A DNA stretch of 58,700 nt from the NCBI GenBank assembly GCA_016871805.1, contig VHCG01000024.1, positions 1 through 58,700 of the forward strand, given 5' to 3'. The DNA is from Verrucomicrobiota bacterium. GTDB taxonomy: Bacteria > Verrucomicrobiota > Verrucomicrobiia > Limisphaerales > UBA9464. The notes under the pieces are model-generated. The model made no database searches, was not told where the DNA came from, and saw only the letters and a list, made by a program, of their open reading frames with translations. The translations under genes were made by a program, and so were the position numbers. This document shows positions 25,720 through 32,806 of this stretch, piece after piece (positions within the stretch are counted from its first letter, which is position 1; every line of letters begins with the position of its first letter).

Positions 25720-26856
25720 TCAGCGGCTGGAGCGGATCGGGGTTCCCTGGGCATTGGTAACCCGGAGCTGGAACTCCCACTCCTTGGTCCAGTCCTCCAC
25801 CTGCCCGTTCTGGGTGCATTTTACGAGGATGACGTTCGTTCCGGCCCGGAGCTGGACCGGCAGCCGGAACTGATCGATCTCGGCCCCGGTGTGGTATTCG
25901 TCGCGTCCGAACAGGAATTTCCCGTTCAGCCAGACCTTCCACCCGTTCTTGCACCCGAGCCGGATCTCGGCGGGACGGGCCTTGTCAGATACAAACTCCG
26001 CCACCGCATACCCCGCCACCTCCTTGAGGGCACCAAAGGGCTTGTTGAAGTCGACCATCCCATAGTCCCCCTGCGCCTCGGCATCCACCCAGCGGACCGT
26101 TCCGCCCTTGCCGGGATACTCCGCCTTGGGGTCGATGACCGTCTCGGGCGGGTAGGCCTGGGTGAAGCCCTGGTTGCCGGTGTTGTCGAAAGGACCGATC
26201 AGCCTCCAGCGGGTGACCCAGCCGAATGTCTGCGGCAGGTCGACCTTCTCCCCGAGATCCCCCAGCGTTTTGGCGAGGGACTCGATCTGGTCGGCCTCCC
26301 GTGCCGAGTGCAGGGCGCGGCGGTAGATGGCGCGCGCGGCGGACTTGTCGGTGGCCACCTGCTTCCCGGCCTCGCTGACCAGGCGATCGACCGCCTCGCG
26401 GCGCAGGTCGTTGCCCGGATCGTTCAGGAATCCAGGAACCAGGGCGTCCGCGGCACGGGGATCGGCGCGGCGGATCAGGTCGAAGGCGAGCCGTCGCGCC
26501 CGGGGATTGTGACGGGTGTCCTTCAGGAACGATTCCAGCGACGCCGCGGGCAGGGTTCCGCCCGACCCGATCTCGCGCTGGACGACAGCCTCGATCGCCG
26601 TCCGGATCCAGTTCATCGCGTAGTCGTTTGCGCCGTCCATCGCGGCCAGCAGCTGCGGGAGATCCTTGGCCGGCGCGGCGGCGATCAGCGGCCAGGCCTT
26701 CTGGGCCGCCTCGTGCCCCTGTCCCTCGGGTCCCACCGAACGGAGGGCGCTGAGGGCGGACGACGAGACGACCGCGGAGACGGAGACCGGGGAGGAGGTC
26801 AGGGCGAGCAGACCGGAGATCAGGCCCAGGGAGAGGCGACGCGGTGACGGGATCAC
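25720..26856 (-). CDS. secreted HEAT-like + jelly-roll protein
   Basis: 378 residues. The GTG at 26856 is chosen because it gives a signal peptide (IPSPRRLSLGLISGLLALTS, then SPVSVSA); an ATG 81 bases upstream would bury it. The N-terminal half is helical with HEAT-like repeats (AQKAWPLIAAAPAKDLPQLL, ARRLAFDLIRRADPRAADAL). The C-terminal half has WRLIGPFDNTGNQGFTQAYP and a beta-sandwich like the galactose-binding/glycosidase-associated type (KNGWKVWLNGKFLF, LPVQLRAGTNVILVKC). This resembles planctomycete accessory proteins beside PQQ-like propellers; function unknown. The gene pair with 24483-25700 and the divergent arrangement to the peptidase at 27000 suggest a shared control region. Confidence 0.8.
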   Translation of the reverse strand: MIPSPRRLSLGLISGLLALTSSPVSVSAVVSSSALSALRSVGPEGQGHEAAQKAWPLIAAAPAKDLPQLLAAMDGANDYAMNWIRTAIEAVVQREIGSGGTLPAASLESFLKDTRHNPRARRLAFDLIRRADPRAADALVPGFLNDPGNDLRREAVDRLVSEAGKQVATDKSAARAIYRRALHSAREADQIESLAKTLGDLGEKVDLPQTFGWVTRWRLIGPFDNTGNQGFTQAYPPETVIDPKAEYPGKGGTVRWVDAEAQGDYGMVDFNKPFGALKEVAGYAVAEFVSDKARPAEIRLGCKNGWKVWLNGKFLFGRDEYHTGAEIDQFRLPVQLRAGTNVILVKCTQNGQVEDWTKEWEFQLRVTNAQGTPIRSSR

Positions 26857-26999
26857 GAGGTCAACCGTATCGGGCGGCTGGGATCCGACAAGCCCGGGGT
26901 CCGGAGACACGGCAGACGTATCGATGTCCCGGCCCAACGGGGTCCCCCGGTCGGGTCATTGCCGCTTTGCCGGAATGCGACCACCTTGCGTCCACTGTT
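26857..26999. promoter_or_regulatory. divergent intergenic region
   Basis: 143 bases between the starts of the HEAT/jelly-roll gene (minus) and the M28 peptidase gene (plus). It should hold promoters for both; no clear consensus -35/-10 pair was found. Confidence 0.35.
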
Positions 27000-29900
27000 A
27001 TGAATCGCTCCCGTTTGTCCCGCACGCCGCCGAGTCCCACCCCGCTGTTCCGGATCCCTTCCAGCATGGTTCGTCGCCTCGTCGGGATCTCCGGACTGGC
27101 CTGTCTTCTGGGGTCGGCCCCCGAGGGCTACCTTCAGGCCGCCACGGCCACCAACGAGTCGACATTCCTCGGCCAACCACGTCAGCTGACCCTCGAGGGA
27201 CGCCGCGCCGGCGAGGGATACTTTTCTTCGGACGGACGTCAGCTGGTCTTCCAGAGCGAGCGGGAGCCCGGCAATCCCTTCTACCAGATCTATCTCCTCG
27301 ACCTCACCACCGGCGACACCCAACGCGTCTCCCCGGGCATCGGGAAGACCACCTGCGCCTTCCTCCGCCCGGGATCCGACGACGTCTTGTTCGCATCGAC
27401 CCACCTGAACCCCGAGGCCCGGAAGCAGCAGCAGGAGGAACTCGACTTCCGGGCCACCGGGAAGGAGCGCCGCTATTCGTGGGACTACGACGAGACGATG
27501 GACCTGTTCGCCTCGCGGCGCGACGGCTCCGGGATCCGTCCTCTGAGCCCGGCCCGCGGCTACGATGCCGAGGGATCCTATTCGCCCGACGGCTCCCTCA
27601 TCGTCTTCTCGTCCAACCGCCACGCCTACGAGGGCACCCCCAGCGAGGAGGACCGCAAGCGGCTCGAGGTCGACAAGAGCTATTTCTGCGACCTGTACCG
27701 GATGAACGCCGACGGTACCGGTCTGCTGCGGCTCACCCGCACCCCGGGCTACGATGGCGGCCCGTTCTTCTCGCCCGATGGACAGCGCATCCTCTGGCGG
27801 CGCTTCGACGAGAACGGGGTCATTGCGAACGTCTTCTCCGCGAAGCTCGACGGCTCCGACGTGCGGCAGCTGACCGACTTCGGCTGCATGTCCTGGGCCC
27901 CGTATTTCCATCCATCCGGCCGCTACTTCATCTTCACCGCCAACAAGCTCGGGTTCGCCAACTTCGAGCTGTTCCTCGCCGATGCCGACGGAAAGCGCGA
28001 CCCGGTGCGGGTGACCCATACACCCGGGTTCGATGGACTCCCGGTGTTCTCTCCCGATGGACGCCAGCTGTGCTGGACCTCGGGTCGGACCGCCGACCAG
28101 TCGTCCCAGCTCTTCCTCGCCAAGTGGAAACACGAGGCGGCCCTCGAGGCCCTCGCCCAGTCGCCCGAGCGCAACAGCGTCCTGCCCGTCGTCCAGCAGG
28201 TGGGCAGCTCCATCCCGCCCGCACCGGGATCCCAGCCGGGCGTTCTGACCGAGGAACTCCGACGTCATGTGGGGACGCTGGCCTCCGACGACTTCGGCGG
28301 ACGCCTCACCGGTTCCGACGGCGCCCGCAAGGCGGCCCGTTACCTGGTCCAGGAACTGGAACGTTACGGCATTGCGCCCCTCGGCGGGAGCTACCGGCAT
28401 CCCTTTGAATTCACCGCAGGGGTCACGGTCGTGACAAAACGCTGTTCGCTCCAGGTGACGGGAACGAACGGGGCCGCGGAGACCTTCGAGGTCGAACGCG
28501 ATTTCCGTCCCCTGGCGTTCTCGGCCAACGGCGATTTCGAGGGAGACGTCGTCTTCGCCGGATACGGACTCAGCGTCGCGGATGGCAACAGCCGCGGGTA
28601 CAACTCCTATGAGGGTCTCAACGTCAGCAACAAGGTCGTGATGGTCCTGCGGTACGTCCCGGAGGAAGTCGACCCGAAGCGCCGCCAGGAGCTCAACGTT
28701 CATGCCGGTCTGCGCTACAAAGCCATGCTGGCTCGCCAACGCGGAGCCAAGGCGCTTCTCGTGGTGACCGGACCCAACTCTCCGAACGCCGGCCAGCTGG
28801 CTCCGCTCACGTTCGACTCCAGCCTGAGCGGCTCCGGCATCGTCGCGGCCTCCATCACTCCGCGGGTCGCCGACCTCCTGCTCCAGCCCAAGGGGCAGAC
28901 CCTCAAGGCGCTGCAGGACGGGCTCGACACCGAGAACCCCCACGCGCTCGGGAGCTTCGCCATCCCAGGTCTCCGGGTCGCGGTCGCCTCCGAGGTCCAA
29001 CGCCTGAGGCAGAAGGACGACAACATCGTCGGGATCATCCCGCCAGCCTCCTCCACCACGACCTCATCGACGCCGCCTGAATACGTCGTGATCGGCGCCC
29101 ACTACGACCATCTCGGTACCGGTGACAAGAGCTCCCTCGAACGGGGCGGCGAGGAGGGCCAGGTCCACAACGGGGCCGACGACAACGCCAGCGGCACCGC
29201 CGCCGTCCTCGAACTGGCCCGCACGCTCGACCTCGAGCGACGCGCCCACCCCGAGCGCTTCCCGCGCGGCGTGATGGTCGGATTCTGGTCCGGCGAGGAG
29301 ACCGGCCTGATCGGCTCCACCCAGTTCCTCGAGTCCAGTCCGATCCCCCTCACCAACCTCGTCGCCTATGTGAACTTCGACATGGTCGGCCGCCTCCGCG
29401 AGAACCGGATCGACCTCCAGGGCGTCGGCTCCTCCTCCGTCTGGCGCAAGCTCATCGAGAAACGCAACGTCGCCGCCGGGTTCCAGGTCCGCCTGGGCGA
29501 CGACCCCTACGTCCCGTCCGACGCCTCCGCATTCTATCCCAAGGGCATCCCCGTCCTGAACCTCTTCACCGGCAGCCACGAGGACTACCACCGGCCGACC
29601 GATGACGCCGACCGGATCGAGTACGAGGGACTCACCCGCATCACCCAATTCGCCGAAGGCATCGTCCTGGATCTCCTTAGGCAGCCGACGCGGCCCGACT
29701 ACCTGGTGGTGAAGCGGGCCGAAGGCACCGGGGGCAACCGCGAGACGCTACGAGCCTATCTCGGCACGATTCCCGACTACACCCAGGAGGTGGAGGGCGT
29801 GAAGCTCAGCGGTGTCCGGGGCGGCTCGCCTGCCGAGAAGGCAGGACTCAAGGGCGGCGACGTCGTCGTCGGTTTCGCCGGACAGGTTCTCAAGAACGTC

Positions 29901-30014
29901 TACGACTACACCTACGCGCTCGACGCGGCGAAGGTCGGCAAGGTGGTGGAGGTCGAGGTCCTGCGCGACGGCCAACGGATGAGGCTGACTGTCATCCCGG
30001 AGGCGCGGAAGTAG
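27000..30014 (+). CDS. TolB-like propeller + PA + M28 metallopeptidase + PDZ
   Basis: 1004 residues from the ATG at 27000; a second ATG at 27066 gives a cleaner signal peptide (MVRRLVGISGLACLLGSAPE). Order: PD40/TolB propeller at about 60-405 (AGEGYFSSDGRQLVFQSERE, GSYSPDGSLIVFSSNR, GGPFFSPDGQRILWRRF, DGLPVFSPDGRQLCWTS); PA-like insert at about 500-660 (FEGDVVFAGYGLS); M28 zinc peptidase at about 680-890 with H701 (GAHYDHLG), D727 (GADDNASG), E766/E767 (SGEETGL), D794 (NFDMVG) and H860/H864 (SHEDYHRPTDD); C-terminal PDZ (LSGVRGGSPAEKAGLKGGDVV). All five zinc-site positions are present, so an active di-zinc aminopeptidase in the periplasm is predicted; the propeller and PDZ may recruit peptides or the cell wall. 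Confidence 0.9.
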   Translation: MNRSRLSRTPPSPTPLFRIPSSMVRRLVGISGLACLLGSAPEGYLQAATATNESTFLGQPRQLTLEGRRAGEGYFSSDGRQLVFQSEREPGNPFYQIYLLDLTTGDTQRVSPGIGKTTCAFLRPGSDDVLFASTHLNPEARKQQQEELDFRATGKERRYSWDYDETMDLFASRRDGSGIRPLSPARGYDAEGSYSPDGSLIVFSSNRHAYEGTPSEEDRKRLEVDKSYFCDLYRMNADGTGLLRLTRTPGYDGGPFFSPDGQRILWRRFDENGVIANVFSAKLDGSDVRQLTDFGCMSWAPYFHPSGRYFIFTANKLGFANFELFLADADGKRDPVRVTHTPGFDGLPVFSPDGRQLCWTSGRTADQSSQLFLAKWKHEAALEALAQSPERNSVLPVVQQVGSSIPPAPGSQPGVLTEELRRHVGTLASDDFGGRLTGSDGARKAARYLVQELERYGIAPLGGSYRHPFEFTAGVTVVTKRCSLQVTGTNGAAETFEVERDFRPLAFSANGDFEGDVVFAGYGLSVADGNSRGYNSYEGLNVSNKVVMVLRYVPEEVDPKRRQELNVHAGLRYKAMLARQRGAKALLVVTGPNSPNAGQLAPLTFDSSLSGSGIVAASITPRVADLLLQPKGQTLKALQDGLDTENPHALGSFAIPGLRVAVASEVQRLRQKDDNIVGIIPPASSTTTSSTPPEYVVIGAHYDHLGTGDKSSLERGGEEGQVHNGADDNASGTAAVLELARTLDLERRAHPERFPRGVMVGFWSGEETGLIGSTQFLESSPIPLTNLVAYVNFDMVGRLRENRIDLQGVGSSSVWRKLIEKRNVAAGFQVRLGDDPYVPSDASAFYPKGIPVLNLFTGSHEDYHRPTDDADRIEYEGLTRITQFAEGIVLDLLRQPTRPDYLVVKRAEGTGGNRETLRAYLGTIPDYTQEVEGVKLSGVRGGSPAEKAGLKGGDVVVGFAGQVLKNVYDYTYALDAAKVGKVVEVEVLRDGQRMRLTVIPEARK

Positions 30015-30130
30015 ATTCGACCCCGGCGAGTCTGACGGTGTCGCCCCTCCAGGTGCAGGTAGTCCGGCAGCCTAGACGTGCTCGATTGCGACTCGCCATC
30101 CCTCTGCGCGGATCGCACCTTGAAGCCAGC

Positions 30131-32806
30131 ATGCGCCTGATTCCGACAGCCTCCTGGAGTCTCACCTGGAGGTTACTCCTGATGGCGGTCGCGACCCGCC
30201 TCGCGACTGCAGCGGAATCGAACCTGGCCCACGCCGAGCCCGCAGCGCGGATTCCATGGACGACCTCCAGGATCGTCGGCTCACCGGAACCACCGCTGCC
30301 CTACACGACGGAGCCGTATCTCCCCGGGGTTGCGATACAGAACCCTGTATTCGTCGCTGCCGAACCCGGCACCAGCAACCTGATGGTCATTCTCCAAGGC
30401 AGCGATGACGGCCGACCAGCGCGGATCCTCAGGGTTGATCCGAACGCGACACTGCCGATGGCAATCCCGTTCCTTGAGATCCCGAAGCACCTGACCTACA
30501 GCATTGCCTTCCATCCCGGGTATCCGACAAACGGGCTAGCCTTCCTCATTGGCAACGGACCGCGTGGACTCGAGACCCGGACCAATCGAATCTGGCAGAT
30601 CCAAGTCTCCCGGACCGCGCCCTTCCTTCCTGAGCCCGGTGCCGAGAAGACATTGTTGGAATGGGCATCCGCCGGACACGACGGCGGCGGGATGGACTTC
30701 GATCGTGGTGGCTTCCTGTACATCTCGACCGGTGACGGCAGCAACGACTCCGATGCCCTCGATTCCGGGCAGAGCCTCGACGACCTCCTCGGCGCAGTAC
30801 TGAGGATCGACGTCGACCGTCCCGATCCCGGCCATGCCTACGGCATCCCAAGGGACAACCCATTCGTGGACCGGCCCGGAGCCCGTGGTGAGATCTGGGC
30901 CTATGGCCTCCGCAACCCTTGGCGTCTTTGCGTGGACCGGCCCAGCGGACAGGTCTGGGTCGGCAACAACGGACAGGACCTCTGGGAGACCGCCCACCTT
31001 GTACGTCGGGGCGAGAACTACGGCTGGTCCGTCTACGAGGGCAGCCACCTTTTCTACCGACACCGTCGACGCGGTCCGACGCCTGTTGTCGCCCCAACCT
31101 TCGAGCATCCCCACAGCGAGGCACGGTCGCTCACCGGCGGTGTCGTCTACCGTGGCACCCGGTTGCCGGAACTCGATGGGGTTTACGTCTATGGGGACCA
31201 TTCCACCGGGCGTCTCTGGGGCGGACGCCATGATGGCACCCGGGTGGTCTGGCATCGGGAACTGGCCTCCACTCCGCTCCAACCGACCGCCTTCGCCGTC
31301 TCGCCCAAGGGCGACCTGCTGATCGCTGACCTGGGTAGCGGCCTGCACCGACTCATCCCCGCCACCCGGACCAATGCGCCCGCCGCCTTCCCCCGAAAAC
31401 TGAGCGAGACTGGACTGTTCAGCTCAACCCGTGACCACAGAGTCCAGCCCGGCGTAGTGGCCTACAGCCTCGTGGCCCCTGCCTGGACCGATGGCGCAAA
31501 GGTCGAGCATTTCCTCGGACTGCCGGGCCCGACCCAGGCCACTCCCACTGCGGAACGAAGCTGGTCCCTCCCCAGCGGGACAGCGCTCGTCCAGACCCTG
31601 TCCCTCCCCCGACCTGCGACGACCCCGGAAACCCCAGTCCGCATCGAGACCCGCATCCTGGTGCAACAGGGAGGCCAATGGGCGGGATACAGTTATCGGT
31701 GGTCGGACGATCAATCCGACGCCGAGTTGGTGTCGGCTGCCGGCGACGACCAGGACTACCGGATCGCGGACCCGAGTACGGCAGGGGGCACCATCACCCA
31801 GCGCTGGCGTTTTCCAAGCCGGGCGGAATGCCTCGTCTGCCACAGCCGCGCGGCCGGATTCGTGCTTGGAATATCCACCCTCGAGCTGGACCGCGACGAC
31901 CAGCTGAAGACCTGGGAACGACTCGGGCTCCTCACCCAGCCCGCCCCAGGTCCCACGGCTGGCGTCCACCTCGTGGACCCGCACGACACCACCGCGCCGC
32001 TCGAGGCCAGGGCCCGGTCCTACCTCCACGCCAACTGCGCTGGATGCCATATCAAATCCGGCGGCGGGAACGCCCGGATGCAGCTCGAGATCACCACAGC
32101 TCGGGACCAGATGGAGCTGATCGGCGCCCGTCCCCAGCACGACAGCTTCGGTCTCAAGGACCCCATGCTGGTCTCCCCGGGTCGACCCGACTCCTCTGTC
32201 CTACTTCATCGCCTCTCGCACCGAGGCCCTGGGCAGATGCCACCGCTCGTGTCCCATCGCGTCGACGCCGCCGCCGTCGACCTCGTCCGTGCCTGGATCA
32301 CGTCCCTCGCTCCGAACTCCACTTCGACCAAAGGACCCCGGTGGACCCTCGCCGAGTTCGAGAACGACCTTTCCACGCCACTCTCGGAACGCACCGCCAA
32401 CGCAGGCTGGACTGTGTTCCGCGACCGCGGATGCGCCCAATGCCATCGTCTGGGAACCGAAGGCGGCAGTGTGGGACCCGACCTCACCGGGATTGGACAG
32501 CGTCGGAGTCCCCGCGAGATCCTCGAATCCATTCTCCACCCCTCGAAGATCATCGCCCCTGAATACGCCCAGGTGGAGCTCGAGACGAAGGACGGTGAGA
32601 CGTGGATTGGTCGGATCGACTCCGAAACTCCCGACCGCATCGTGGTGTGGCCGATGGGAGCCGACGAACCCCTGAGCGTGTCCCGGTCCGCCGTGCAGTC
32701 CCGACGCCCCCACGGCGTCTCCACCATGCCCGAAGGGATGCTCGACGGTCGTCCGCGGGAGGAGGTGCTGGACCTCGTGGCTCTGCTGGCCGGGGGCCGA
32801 CTGTGA
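30131..32806 (+). CDS. PQQ-dependent sugar-dehydrogenase-like protein with three c-type heme motifs
   Basis: 891 residues with a signal peptide (RLLLMAVATRLATA). The first half is a soluble-aldose-sugar-dehydrogenase propeller (SIAFHPGYPTNGLAFLIG, GHDGGGMDFDRGGFLYISTG, GEIWAYGLRNPWRLCVDRPS, LWETAHLVRRGENYGWSVYE, LTGGVVYRGTRLPELDGVYV). Three CxxCH motifs follow: C567 (CLVCH), C636 (CAGCH) and C768 (CAQCH); the last domain is a PVC-type cytochrome (GGSVGPDLTGIGQRRSPREI and VSTMPEGMLDGRPREEVL). Predicted periplasmic oxidation of a sugar with built-in electron relay. A sampled line has about 63% GC against about 73% in the preceding gene, so it may be transferred or faster-evolving. Its stop overlaps the next start (GTGA at 32803), coupling it to the PSD1 gene. 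Confidence 0.87.
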   Translation: MRLIPTASWSLTWRLLLMAVATRLATAAESNLAHAEPAARIPWTTSRIVGSPEPPLPYTTEPYLPGVAIQNPVFVAAEPGTSNLMVILQGSDDGRPARILRVDPNATLPMAIPFLEIPKHLTYSIAFHPGYPTNGLAFLIGNGPRGLETRTNRIWQIQVSRTAPFLPEPGAEKTLLEWASAGHDGGGMDFDRGGFLYISTGDGSNDSDALDSGQSLDDLLGAVLRIDVDRPDPGHAYGIPRDNPFVDRPGARGEIWAYGLRNPWRLCVDRPSGQVWVGNNGQDLWETAHLVRRGENYGWSVYEGSHLFYRHRRRGPTPVVAPTFEHPHSEARSLTGGVVYRGTRLPELDGVYVYGDHSTGRLWGGRHDGTRVVWHRELASTPLQPTAFAVSPKGDLLIADLGSGLHRLIPATRTNAPAAFPRKLSETGLFSSTRDHRVQPGVVAYSLVAPAWTDGAKVEHFLGLPGPTQATPTAERSWSLPSGTALVQTLSLPRPATTPETPVRIETRILVQQGGQWAGYSYRWSDDQSDAELVSAAGDDQDYRIADPSTAGGTITQRWRFPSRAECLVCHSRAAGFVLGISTLELDRDDQLKTWERLGLLTQPAPGPTAGVHLVDPHDTTAPLEARARSYLHANCAGCHIKSGGGNARMQLEITTARDQMELIGARPQHDSFGLKDPMLVSPGRPDSSVLLHRLSHRGPGQMPPLVSHRVDAAAVDLVRAWITSLAPNSTSTKGPRWTLAEFENDLSTPLSERTANAGWTVFRDRGCAQCHRLGTEGGSVGPDLTGIGQRRSPREILESILHPSKIIAPEYAQVELETKDGETWIGRIDSETPDRIVVWPMGADEPLSVSRSAVQSRRPHGVSTMPEGMLDGRPREEVLDLVALLAGGRL

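Noticed and set aside
26853..29000. Open frame of 715 codons on the minus strand
   Set aside because: Antisense to the M28 peptidase; no motif and biased composition.
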